From the NCBI GenBank assembly GCA_049511715.1, contig JBEKXU010000008.1, positions 1-64,000 of the forward strand: a stretch of 64,000 nucleotides of DNA, given 5' to 3'. Below the pieces are notes generated by a model. The model was not told the origin of the DNA and did not search any database. It was given only the letters and a program-made list of their open reading frames with translations. Below, one piece after another: positions 25,764 to 34,432 of the stretch. The position numbers and the translations under genes were made by a program. The number at the start of each line of letters is the position of its first letter. Positions within the stretch are counted from its first letter, which is position 1. This DNA is from JBEKHT01 sp049511715 (GTDB lineage Bacteria > Chloroflexota > Anaerolineae > Anaerolineales > RBG-16-64-43).

Positions 25764-26749
25764 CCCAAGTCGGCCAGCTGGGCTGGATGGGCTCGATAGT
25801 AGGCGATGACCTCATCCAGGGTTGCGTCCAAGGAGATACGCGGCTCCCAACCCGTGAGCCTCCGAATCTTGCTCAGGTTGGGAACGCGCCGCTGCATATC
25901 TTCAAATCCCTCCGCATAGGCCTGGTCATAGGGAATGTAGACCAGATTCGAGGAAGATCCGCTGCGGGCACGGATTCTCTCCGCAAGCTCACGGATGGTC
26001 ACCTCCTCGCTCGACCCCACATTGAAGACCTGGCCGATCGCGGCAGGTTGGTTCAGAAGGCCGATCACGGCCCGAACCACATCGTGAACATTGCAGAAGC
26101 ATCGCGACTGCTCCCCATCGCCATACACCGTGATCGGCTCATTGGCCAGCGCCTGGAGGACAAAGCGGGGGATGACCATCCCATATCGCCCGCTTTGGCG
26201 AGGGCCCACAGTGTTGAAAAAGCGGGCAATTGTGACGGGGAGACCTAGTGAGCGGTGATACGCGAGCGCCAGGAATTCGTCCAGGGCTTTGGAGGTGGCA
26301 TACGCCCAACGACTGCGCGTGGTGGCCCCGTACACTCCATCATCCTCTTCCGCGAATGGGACCTTGTTGTTCTTGCCAAAGACTTCAGAGGTCGAGGCGA
26401 TCAGGGTCATCTTGCGGTACCGTCGCGCCACCCGAAGGATCGCCTCCGTTCCCAGAACATTGGTCTCAATCGTGCGCACTGGCTCCGTCACAATCAAACG
26501 GACGCCGACGGCCGCGGCCAGATGCAGAATCGCATCGCACTCGCTCACCAAGCGGTCCATGACCGTCTCGTTGGTAATGGTTTCAATGGCAAAGCGAAAA
26601 CGAGGATGTCCCATGAAGGGCTGGATGTTCTCCAACCGGCCGGTCGACAGGTCGTCCACCACCGTGACCTGTTCATCTTGGGTCAGCAGCGCTTCGACCA
26701 GATGGCTGCCAATAAATCCAGCTCCGCCGGTAATCAGGAAATGCGTCAT
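25760..26749 (-). CDS. NAD-dependent sugar epimerase/decarboxylase (extended SDR)
   Basis: A 329-residue extended SDR. TGGAGFIGSH (7-16), IASTSEVFGK (about 117-126), YATSK (150-154), then ARFFNTVGPRQSGRYGMVIP, a text shared by UDP-glucose 4-epimerase and UDP-glucuronate decarboxylase-like enzymes. Start ATG 26749 overlaps the stop of the WecA-like gene (ATGA), and its own stop overlaps the start of the phosphotransferase, so the three are translationally chained. It may prepare the first sugar used by one of the two initiating transferases (inference). Confidence 0.8.
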   Translation of the reverse strand: MTHFLITGGAGFIGSHLVEALLTQDEQVTVVDDLSTGRLENIQPFMGHPRFRFAIETITNETVMDRLVSECDAILHLAAAVGVRLIVTEPVRTIETNVLGTEAILRVARRYRKMTLIASTSEVFGKNNKVPFAEEDDGVYGATTRSRWAYATSKALDEFLALAYHRSLGLPVTIARFFNTVGPRQSGRYGMVIPRFVLQALANEPITVYGDGEQSRCFCNVHDVVRAVIGLLNQPAAIGQVFNVGSSEEVTIRELAERIRARSGSSSNLVYIPYDQAYAEGFEDMQRRVPNLSKIRRLTGWEPRISLDATLDEVIAYYRAHPAQLADLG

Positions 26750-28272
26750 GGAGCAGCTCCCTTGCGAGGTGAGCCCAAGAAGAACTCCTCGAGCCACTGC
26801 CCCAACGCCGGCGGCTGGTCCCACAGGCAAGGGGCAATGGGCGTACCTCCGGGAACCCGGATTGATCCCGGAGCTTCCACAACACGCCGCGAGGCTCCTT
26901 GCAACCCTTCCCGGACTGCGCCGGAAAGCGCCTCGGTGGGCCCCACCAGGATCACCCGCGATTGACGAAAGGCCTCTTGCAAGGCCTCCTGGCCGCCATC
27001 CTCGTCAGGGTATAGGATCTTGCCGCTCAGCCGGAAGATCTGGCTCCATGGCACGCGTCCTGACCCCATCGCTTCCGGCCAGGCTTGATCAAGCCAAGCA
27101 CGAGTCGCCTCCGGATCTGTGGCCATTTCACAAAGGAGGCCCTTCATCGCCTCGGCCGAGGGCGGACGGTCCAACACCACGGTCACCTCATCGGAGAGTC
27201 TCCGTGCGGCGCGGAGCGCAGGCAGCCCATCCCCACTTCCCAGGACCACGGCAATGGGTCGCATCCCGGGCAGCATCGGCCGGGTGTGTTCCAGCAAGAC
27301 GACGCCGATCAGGCCCACACCCACCAGGATCGCAAAGAGAAGGCTTGGCCACGGCGGCAACAAGTGAGTGAACGCGATGCCCAACGTTCCCAGGGCAACG
27401 GCTCCCAAGTACATCGTCAGCACAGCGCGGCTGGTCCCAAGTCCCAATCGCGCAAGACGATGAGAGGTGTGGTCTCCTCCGCCCCGCAAGATGGACTGGT
27501 GCCGACGCCAACGGGCATAGGTCACCAGGGCGGTGTCAAATATGGGCAGACCCAGCACGACGATCGGAACCATCCAGGTCGATCCCAAGGGCAGGGTCGA
27601 GGGTTCGTACTTCATCCCGAGGACGGCCAATAGGAACCCAAGCAGCAGCGAGCCCGAATCGCCCATGAACACCAGCGCAGGATTAATGTTGTAGAAAAGG
27701 AAACCGAGCGAGGCGCCGGCTATGGCCGCCGCCATGCTCGCCACTAGCCCCTGACCGTTGGTAGATGCCAACAGCAGAAAGAACACGGCCGCCACGGCCG
27801 AGACGCCAGCCGCCAGCCCGTCCATGTTATCCATCAGGTTGATCGCGTTGGTGATCCCCACGATCCAAAAAAGAGTGATCACCACATTCGCCGCAGCCCA
27901 GGGAAGCAACTGGACATGAATCCCAACCGCAATCACCGCCAGGCCAGCCACGATCTCCAGCAAGATCTTGATCCATGGAACAACCGGGTGGCGGTCGTCC
28001 CATAACCCCAGGGCCGCTACTAGTGTGCCTCCAAAGACCACCCCCACGAGTTGTGGAATGGCGGGCCGGACATTGACCAGCAAGAGGACGATTCCCAAGG
28101 CGGCATAGATTGCCAGACCGCCGAGCAAGGGAATCGGTCGAACATGAATCTTGTGAGGCTGTGGGACGTCGACGAACCCCAGGCGGCGGGCAGCCCAGAC
28201 CGAAATCGGCGTCACCAGGAAGGCCGCAACGCCGGAAAGGAGGACAAGAGGGAGATAGGAGCTTACCAGCAC
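26746..28272 (-). CDS. WecA/MraY-type phosphosugar transferase fused to a GlmR/YvcK-like domain
   Basis: A 508-residue protein. Residues 1-330 are a polytopic transferase that moves a HexNAc-1-phosphate from UDP to undecaprenyl phosphate: WDDRHP (91-96), NAINLMDNMDGLAAG (142-156), FMGDSGS (202-208) and the His motif HTSHRLARLG (268-277) are all there. WecA-type enzymes normally end here. The extra residues 338-500 read like a shortened YvcK/CofD domain: VVLGSGDGLPALR (342-354) for GGGTGLSxLLR, and ILYPDED...ALQEAF...VILVGPTEALS (419-450) for the LxPEDxxxxPEALxAIxxADxIVLGPGSL region. YvcK/GlmR binds UDP-GlcNAc, the likely donor, so this may sense or feed substrate (inference). The start is GTG 28272. 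Confidence 0.8.
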   Translation of the reverse strand: MLVSSYLPLVLLSGVAAFLVTPISVWAARRLGFVDVPQPHKIHVRPIPLLGGLAIYAALGIVLLLVNVRPAIPQLVGVVFGGTLVAALGLWDDRHPVVPWIKILLEIVAGLAVIAVGIHVQLLPWAAANVVITLFWIVGITNAINLMDNMDGLAAGVSAVAAVFFLLLASTNGQGLVASMAAAIAGASLGFLFYNINPALVFMGDSGSLLLGFLLAVLGMKYEPSTLPLGSTWMVPIVVLGLPIFDTALVTYARWRRHQSILRGGGDHTSHRLARLGLGTSRAVLTMYLGAVALGTLGIAFTHLLPPWPSLLFAILVGVGLIGVVLLEHTRPMLPGMRPIAVVLGSGDGLPALRAARRLSDEVTVVLDRPPSAEAMKGLLCEMATDPEATRAWLDQAWPEAMGSGRVPWSQIFRLSGKILYPDEDGGQEALQEAFRQSRVILVGPTEALSGAVREGLQGASRRVVEAPGSIRVPGGTPIAPCLWDQPPALGQWLEEFFLGSPRKGAAP

Positions 28273-28403
28273 AAGTTTGCCCTAGACGGGGCCGCTACCC
28301 TTGGGGTCCTTCGAAGGGCCCGGCCGACCAACCCCTCAAGGCCCGGGTTCCCACGACGAGTCCAATCTCCCGGTGAGCGCATCAAACCGCCCGACGCCGG
28401 CCT

Positions 28404-29573
28404 TTAGAGAGCCGGGATCTTTCTACCGACCAACGATCGGTAGAGGTCGCTGGTTGCTTCCAGCATGCGTTCTAACGCAAACCGGTGCACGGCATCCTGG
28501 CGCGCCTGTTCCCCCATCTGTCTTGACCGGGCCGGATCGATCAAGATGCGGATCCAGGCCTCCGCCAGCGCGGCGTCATCACCCGCCGGAACGAGGTATC
28601 CGTTCTGCTGATCCGTGAGGACATCTGGCACCCCCCCTACGGCGGTCGCAACGACCGGCAGACCAGCCGCCATCGCCTCGATCAGCGAAAGAGGCGTCCC
28701 CTCGTTGTTGGAGGTGATAGCGAAGAGGTCCAGGTCCCCGTAGATACGGTCCATCTCCTCCCTCCAGCCAAGGAAGAATACTCTCTCGGCCAAGTCCAGG
28801 CTCCGGGCTTGAGCCTCCAGCGACCCACGCAGCTCTCCGTCTCCAACCAGGACAAAATTGGCCGTGAACCCTGAGTTTACCACGCTGCGGGCCGCCCGCA
28901 GGAACATGGCCTGGTTCTTGATCGCAACCATGCGCCCCACCGTCCCGATAATTGGATCCGAGTTCTCGATCCCAAGAGCCCGGCGAAGATACCCGCCGGA
29001 CCGCTCCACAGAGGCAAACCTCGAGAGATCCATCCCTAGAGGGATCACCTCAACCTTCCAGGCGGGCGCGATCCGCATCCCGATGAGGTCGGCACGCAGG
29101 GAAGGGCTGAGCGTGACGATCCGGTCGGTCAAGAGAGCCATCCCTCGTTCCACCGTTCGGACCACCTCCTCCACGGGCCTGGAAAAATAACCTCGCAGGA
29201 CATGGCCGTGAAATGTGTGGATGACGACCGGAACGCCCACCAATCGCGCGGCGAGCCTCCCCAGGGCCCCTGCCTTAGCCGTGTGCGTGTGGACAATATC
29301 CGGACGCCAGCGCCGGAAGGTGATCATCAGCTTTGCGAGGGCAATCCCGTCTTGCCAACCGGGTACAGGCGTGAGCTCAGAGATCACGACCGGAGAAAGG
29401 CCGGCTCGCTCCGCCAGATAAGACATGCTTGCCTCTCCGGGGCCCTCTCGCCCGGTGATCAATAGGGTTTCAAATTCCGACGGGGGAAGTTTCGAGGCAA
29501 GCTGAACGACGTGGGTTGCTGGCCCACCGACATTAAGGCGAGTGATAACTCGAGCCAGTCGGATCCTTCGCAA
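28404..29573 (-). CDS. GT4-type glycosyltransferase
   Basis: A 389-residue GT-B enzyme. N-terminal RLNVGGPATHVVQLA is the classic glycine-rich acceptor loop, followed by PDIVHTHTAKAGALGRLAAR, a text common in exopolysaccharide GT4 enzymes that act on lipid-linked primers. The C-terminal domain has GTVGRMVAIKNQAMFL, EGTPLSLIE (E-x7-E) and TAVGGVPDVL. The frame begins with TTG at 29573; no ATG or GTG lies before the first strand, and the ribosome site is weak, so the exact start is unsure. It directly precedes the WecA-like gene with a 131-base spacer. Confidence 0.85.
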   Translation of the reverse strand: MRRIRLARVITRLNVGGPATHVVQLASKLPPSEFETLLITGREGPGEASMSYLAERAGLSPVVISELTPVPGWQDGIALAKLMITFRRWRPDIVHTHTAKAGALGRLAARLVGVPVVIHTFHGHVLRGYFSRPVEEVVRTVERGMALLTDRIVTLSPSLRADLIGMRIAPAWKVEVIPLGMDLSRFASVERSGGYLRRALGIENSDPIIGTVGRMVAIKNQAMFLRAARSVVNSGFTANFVLVGDGELRGSLEAQARSLDLAERVFFLGWREEMDRIYGDLDLFAITSNNEGTPLSLIEAMAAGLPVVATAVGGVPDVLTDQQNGYLVPAGDDAALAEAWIRILIDPARSRQMGEQARQDAVHRFALERMLEATSDLYRSLVGRKIPAL

Positions 29574-29643
29574 GCCAGCACTTCAGACGGCAAAGGTGCC
29601 GCGTTATGAACTTCCGCGTGCGGTCGATTGAGGTTGCCGAGGA

Positions 29644-30792
29644 TTATACCCTGGGGGAGGCCGTCCGACCGGCTGGGGCGTCTTCCTCTAGGATCTGGCC
29701 GTAGACGCGAAGCGTGCTGGAGATCATCCGATCGACGCCAAATTCCTGCCGGACTCGGCGCAATCCCGCTTGTCCCATCCGCCTCGCCAGGGCGGGATTG
29801 CGCAGGAGCTTGAGGATCTCCTCAGCCAGGGAGGCCGGGTCCTCCGGGGGAGCCAAGAGACCCGTGACGCCATCCGCGACCACTTCCGGAAGGGCGCTCA
29901 CCCGAGTGGCGATCACGGGCTTCCCCAGCGACATGGCCTCCAGGGCCACCAACCCAAATCCTTCCCAACGGGAAGGCATGGCGACCACATCCAGATCAGC
30001 CAGGATGGAGGCAACATCCTCTCGCCAACCCAGGAAATGTACGTTCCTTAGCCCGAGATCCCCCCCAAGCCGCACTAGCCTTTGCCTCCACGGACCATCC
30101 CCCGCAATGACCAGCTGTGCCTGTGGTTCTTGCAATTCCACATGAACAAAGGCCCGCAACAGAGTGTCCGCTCCCTTGGGTCGGGCCAGCCTCCCCACGA
30201 AACCGACCAGAGGCGAGTCGGGGATCCCCAACTCGGATCTCAGGCGGCCTGGAACCGCACCAGCGACAAACTTCTGGCTATCCAGCCCGTAGGGGATAAC
30301 CACAATTCTCTCTGACGGAATATGTTCGCGTCGAATCATCGATTGGCGAACTGCCTCGGAGATCGCAATCAGGCTGTTCGCCCGCCTCCAGGACGGGGTG
30401 AAAACCAGCCGGAGCACGGGATTGCGACGAAAAGGATTGTCGCTGTGGCGAGTTATCGCGAATCGTGCTTGCGGTCTTTGCCGAAGGGCCAGGGCTCCAT
30501 ATATTTCTGCATGCGGCAGATGCGCATGAAGAATATCAAAAGACCAAGGCCGAAGGACCTCATTCAGCCGACCGGGAAGGGTAGGATCCAGGTGAGCATA
30601 AATGGGAACCGCCTGAGCCTCTACCCCCAACGCTTTAGCTTGTTCCAGCAGATCCGGGACCGGGCGAGAAGGATCCTCCAGGACGAGCAATGAGACATCC
30701 ACCCCTTGCCCCCTGAGGCCAGACAACAGAACAAGAAGATGGGTTTCGGCACCCGCGATTCCTGTAGCCTTCAGGAGATGCAGGATCCTCAC
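29644..30792 (-). CDS. GT4-type glycosyltransferase
   Basis: A 382-residue GT-B enzyme: ATGIAGAETHLLVLL (acceptor loop), FDILHAHLPHAEIYGALA, GFVGRLARPKGADTLLRAF, EGFGLVALE (E-x7-E) and TRVSALPEVV. GTG at 30792 is the start, with GGGAGGGG about 8 bases upstream, a strong ribosome site. It is a general retaining glycosyltransferase of surface-glycan assembly; the sugar is unknown. There are 31 bases to the upstream gene and 70 to the downstream one. Confidence 0.87.
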   Translation of the reverse strand: MRILHLLKATGIAGAETHLLVLLSGLRGQGVDVSLLVLEDPSRPVPDLLEQAKALGVEAQAVPIYAHLDPTLPGRLNEVLRPWSFDILHAHLPHAEIYGALALRQRPQARFAITRHSDNPFRRNPVLRLVFTPSWRRANSLIAISEAVRQSMIRREHIPSERIVVIPYGLDSQKFVAGAVPGRLRSELGIPDSPLVGFVGRLARPKGADTLLRAFVHVELQEPQAQLVIAGDGPWRQRLVRLGGDLGLRNVHFLGWREDVASILADLDVVAMPSRWEGFGLVALEAMSLGKPVIATRVSALPEVVADGVTGLLAPPEDPASLAEEILKLLRNPALARRMGQAGLRRVRQEFGVDRMISSTLRVYGQILEEDAPAGRTASPRV

Positions 30793-30823
30793 TATTTGCC
30801 CCTCCCGCAGGTCGGAATACGGC

Positions 30824-31885
30824 CTAGAAAGTCACCCGGGTCGGGGGCGCGCCCTGAACCATCCGGTCCAGCAAGTCCCTGTAGGCCGCGCCCAGGCGCT
30901 CCCAGCTGAAGCTTCGTGCGTAGGTTGGTCCCCGTCTCCCGAGCTCACGGCGCAGAGGCTCGTCTCGCGCAAGCTGGACAACCCCCTGGACAAACTCGGA
31001 CCAGTCGCTTGCCACAATCCCGGCGCCGCTGTCTCGGATCACATCCATTTCCCCTGCCGTCAAGCCCACGGTCGGGACCCCGCAGGCCATGTACTCAAGC
31101 AGCTTGATGCTTGCGGCTCCCAAGGCATCCCCGCCACGGGGATAAACCCCAATGTCGAAGGCCGACACAAAGTTGAGAATCTGGCCATGCGGCTGGTAGC
31201 CTGCCAGACGAAGCCAGGGATGGCCATCCGCGTAGGCCTTAACGCCTGAACTTGCCCGGCCCATCACCCAGAGCACAGCTGCCGGCACTTGCCGTCGAAC
31301 TTCCTCCATCGCTCTCAGCAGGCCGTCGATGGCATACATTGCAGCAATGCGCTGGTTGCGGAGCTCTTGGCCCAGGTAAGAATAGGGTTGATTCAAGCCA
31401 ATGACGACCTCCTCCGAAGAGGAGCGCAGGGTCTGGCGAATGGCTACCGCCTTCTTCTCATCCAGGTTCTCCGGAGAAACGCCCTGGGCAACGACCTCCA
31501 CGGTCTTTTTCAGCCCGCCCTGTCTGAGGCGGACCCGGATCGCCTCGCTGGCCACAATGACTCCGATGACGTTGGGCCTGGAGAAAACACTCACCTCGGC
31601 CTCGAGATCCACGGGATCATCCAGTTCGCAGATCACGTGGCCCGCAAACAACCGGGCGAGCCGCGGATCCGTCGCCAGCAGAAAGGGATAGCGCAGTCTC
31701 AGGAGAACGGCCAGGCAAGGATACAGGACCCGTCGTTGTACTCCGCGGATCCACCAACGCTGGTGCAGCCGGACGGGGTACTGATCCACATTCGTCAGTC
31801 GTGGAAGCAGCTCCTGATACCGGATGTTGTTGTGGCCGGCGCTCCACACTCCGACCCAGGCAATCCGATTCCTTCTCCGCTTCAC
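30824..31885 (-). CDS. GT4-like glycosyltransferase, divergent
   Basis: A 353-residue GT-B protein. The open frame reaches 32056, but the real start is most likely the GTG at 31885, because it overlaps the stop of the upstream GT4 gene as GTGA and leads straight into the first strand (RIAWVGVWSAGHNN). The C-terminal domain has GYQPHGQILNFVSAFDIGVY and SIKLLEYMACGVPTVGL. The usual E-x7-E is replaced by GDALGAASIKLLE, so donor handling may differ. Function is inferred from the fold and neighbours. Confidence 0.75.
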   Translation of the reverse strand: MKRRRNRIAWVGVWSAGHNNIRYQELLPRLTNVDQYPVRLHQRWWIRGVQRRVLYPCLAVLLRLRYPFLLATDPRLARLFAGHVICELDDPVDLEAEVSVFSRPNVIGVIVASEAIRVRLRQGGLKKTVEVVAQGVSPENLDEKKAVAIRQTLRSSSEEVVIGLNQPYSYLGQELRNQRIAAMYAIDGLLRAMEEVRRQVPAAVLWVMGRASSGVKAYADGHPWLRLAGYQPHGQILNFVSAFDIGVYPRGGDALGAASIKLLEYMACGVPTVGLTAGEMDVIRDSGAGIVASDWSEFVQGVVQLARDEPLRRELGRRGPTYARSFSWERLGAAYRDLLDRMVQGAPPTRVTF

Positions 31886-33066
31886 GAGAAAGTCGGTCCT
31901 TCTTTCCCTTGGAACTCGCTCCAGCCCCGGGGATGACCCCGGATCAGGTCGATGAAGGCTCGCGATACTTCCTCCTGCGAGAAGCATTCGACGCGACGGT
32001 AGCCGTCTTCGATCAGCGCCCGGCGCCAGGGGAGATCCACAAGCATCCGAAGGCATTGAGAGGCCATCCGATTGAGATCCCCCGGAGGAACAATCGACGG
32101 CGACTGCAATGGGGAGACAAGGTCGCGGACCCCGCCGACGTCAAATCCCACGAAAGGGCATCCTGCCGCCATCGCCTCCAGGAGCACATGCGGAAAACCC
32201 TCCTCTTGGGATGGCATCAGGTAGACGTCAGCGGCACGGTAAAAGGCAGGGACGTCTCGATTCGGAACCCATCCTCGAAAATTGAAGTACTCGGTCAGTT
32301 GGCGCGCCAGCACTTGGCGCCGCAGTTCGGGAAGATACGGTCCGTCACCGACGACCAGAAGGGTAAACGATTTCAAGCGCGCCGATAATTGCTCCGCCAA
32401 TTGAGGAAGATATCCTGCCCCCTTGCGCAGCGACACACGGTGGAGAAACAGAAAAACCGGCTGAGAGGGAGTCAGCCCGAGTTGTCGGCGCGCTTCTTCA
32501 CGGTCAACCGACCGGAAGCGCCCGGCGTCAACAAAGTTGGGCAGCAATCGGATCTTCTCAATCGGCAATCGGGCCCCCCGGGAGTAGTATTCGGCCATCC
32601 GAGGCGACCCGGTAACCAGCCAAGTGCAAAGATGAAGGGAGCGCTCCAAGAGCCACACTTGCCGAGCGTGGAAAAGGCGCTCCCGAAGGGATGCGCCCCG
32701 GCCTGGAGCGAAGTCTTTGTAGAGCCCGCAATTCCAATAAAAGCACTCTCCGCCGAGAATCCGCACAACCAGACCGGCCGCGATCGCCCCGGTATACGAA
32801 TAGTGGACATAGAACTTGCGAGTCCCTCTAAGGCGAGCCCTTAGGAACAGAAACAATTCTTCCCAGAGCCGAAGGGCCGGCTGACCGGTGTGAACGCGGA
32901 CCAGCCTCAACCCACCTGCCAGTTGCTGGGAGCCCGACATCTGCTCAACGACGACGAGCAGGTCGATCTGTTCATTAAGATTCCCAAGGAAATTGTATAG
33001 ATGATAGAAATGCTCCGCCGATTCGGTGTTGAATTTCGGGAGAAGGTAAACCAGTTCTGCAGCCAT
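31882..33066 (-). CDS. GT4-type glycosyltransferase
   Basis: A 394-residue GT-B enzyme. N-terminal LPKFNTESAEHFYHLYNFL differs from the glycine-rich loop of its neighbours. The C-terminal domain has LHRVSLRKGAGYLPQLAE, GWVPNRDVPAFYRAADVYL, EGFPHVLLE (E-x7-E) and FDVGGVRDLV. ATG at 33066 lies 12 bases after the stop of the previous GT4 gene, with AGGGG upstream. Coupled by GTGA overlap to the divergent GT4 that follows. Substrate unknown. Confidence 0.87.
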   Translation of the reverse strand: MAAELVYLLPKFNTESAEHFYHLYNFLGNLNEQIDLLVVVEQMSGSQQLAGGLRLVRVHTGQPALRLWEELFLFLRARLRGTRKFYVHYSYTGAIAAGLVVRILGGECFYWNCGLYKDFAPGRGASLRERLFHARQVWLLERSLHLCTWLVTGSPRMAEYYSRGARLPIEKIRLLPNFVDAGRFRSVDREEARRQLGLTPSQPVFLFLHRVSLRKGAGYLPQLAEQLSARLKSFTLLVVGDGPYLPELRRQVLARQLTEYFNFRGWVPNRDVPAFYRAADVYLMPSQEEGFPHVLLEAMAAGCPFVGFDVGGVRDLVSPLQSPSIVPPGDLNRMASQCLRMLVDLPWRRALIEDGYRRVECFSQEEVSRAFIDLIRGHPRGWSEFQGKEGPTFS

Positions 33067-33078
33067 GACCTTTTGCCC

Positions 33079-34254
33079 CTAAGGCACCGATGCGCCCCTG
33101 GCCACTTCTACCATTTCGCGCCATTGACCCACAATAGCATCAAAGGCCTTGTCCGGATCGAACTGCTCTCGCACACAGGCGCGCGCCTCTTGCCCCATCC
33201 TGGCACGCAACTCCGGGTGCAAGAGAAGCTGAACTGCCCGGTCCGCCAGTGCCTGTGCATTGCCAATGTCCACCAAATAACCCGTCCGCCCGTCCTGAAT
33301 GATCTGCTGGGCACCCGCCGTCCGAGTGCTGACCGCCGGTCGTCCAGCCGCGCCGGCCTCCACCAGGACACGTCCGAACCCCTCATAGGCCGAAGAGAAT
33401 AGAAACACGTCCGCCATTTGGTAGTAAAGAGGCAGTTCCGCAAATCCCGCCGAGCCGGCCCAAATGACTTCGTCTCCGAGCCCTTCTTTGTCCTGAACTC
33501 GCTGCAAATCCTCCTGGGCCTGGCATGGGTCTGTGACCAGGACGAGTCTCGCTCGGGGGACCCGGATCCGGATCAAACGGAAAGCCTGCAGGAGGACAGG
33601 CAAACGCTTGACCCTCGCCGGTCGACCTACCCACAAGCAGACTGGATCCTCGGCAGCGATTCCCATAGCGGCCCGCTTGGATCTCAACTCCCCCAGCTCC
33701 CGGTGCTCAAGAAACTGGCCCAGCTGGCAAGGAACCGGCAGGACGCGCATCCGGCCTGGCGAAAGTCCCAAGTGCTCCGTATAGTAACGGGCTTCGATCG
33801 AGTTCACCAGCCGGTAGCCGTCTGCTCGTCGCAAAGTGAATCGCCCGAGAAGGAGCAGGGAACGAAAGAACACGGGCCGTTCTCGCACCCATTCTGGGCT
33901 CGTATAGAACGAGGAGTGATTCTGAACCAACAGAGGGCATCCCAGTTGCCTGCTCACAAGAAGCCCAACCAAGGCCGTCCCGAAAGGATCTTGGGAAGTC
34001 ACTAAGTCGGGCGGGAATTCGCGAGCGGCCTTTCTGGCCAAACGAAGAGCCACCCCCGGGTACATCAGGCGCCTGCCGCCGGTGTAGAGAACCCTCAAGG
34101 CAGGCGAATGTTCGACGTGACCCCGTTTGCCCGAGGCGACAATCAAGTCAATATGGCCCTGCGCCCGGTGCGCGTACTCTAGGTGCCTGCGCACCGGCTC
34201 GCTGCTCGCGTCCCTCAGGACGCCATTGCCGACCCCCAGCATTAGCACATTCAC
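33079..34254 (-). CDS. GT4-type glycosyltransferase
   Basis: A GT-B enzyme of 391 residues from the GTG at 34254 (VNVLMLGVGNGVLRD), which begins the first strand; a TTG at 34290 would add 12 residues. Domains: VTSQDPFGTALVGLL in the acceptor half, LWVGRPARVKRLPVLLQAF and EGFGRVLVE (E-x7-E) in the donor half, ending TRTAGAQQII. It lies inside a row of five GT4 genes. Substrate unknown, start uncertain. Confidence 0.85.
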   Translation of the reverse strand: MNVLMLGVGNGVLRDASSEPVRRHLEYAHRAQGHIDLIVASGKRGHVEHSPALRVLYTGGRRLMYPGVALRLARKAAREFPPDLVTSQDPFGTALVGLLVSRQLGCPLLVQNHSSFYTSPEWVRERPVFFRSLLLLGRFTLRRADGYRLVNSIEARYYTEHLGLSPGRMRVLPVPCQLGQFLEHRELGELRSKRAAMGIAAEDPVCLWVGRPARVKRLPVLLQAFRLIRIRVPRARLVLVTDPCQAQEDLQRVQDKEGLGDEVIWAGSAGFAELPLYYQMADVFLFSSAYEGFGRVLVEAGAAGRPAVSTRTAGAQQIIQDGRTGYLVDIGNAQALADRAVQLLLHPELRARMGQEARACVREQFDPDKAFDAIVGQWREMVEVARGASVP

Positions 34255-34432
34255 GGGATCCCTTTTCGCTCCGGGCTCCAGGTCAGACAACCTCGGCTGA
34301 AAATATCGACATGGGAACGTCGCCGAATCAAGAACTTCCCGAGCAGGTCCATCCTGCCTTGGCCGTTTCTCTGTAGTTGAGACCCGTCGCAGACCGCAAG
34401 CGTTTCCGACTGGGCCGTCCCTATTGCCAGAG

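Noticed and set aside
26289..27371. 360-codon plus-strand open frame
   Set aside because: Opposite the epimerase and WecA-like genes. Low-complexity text, no ribosome site, no motifs.
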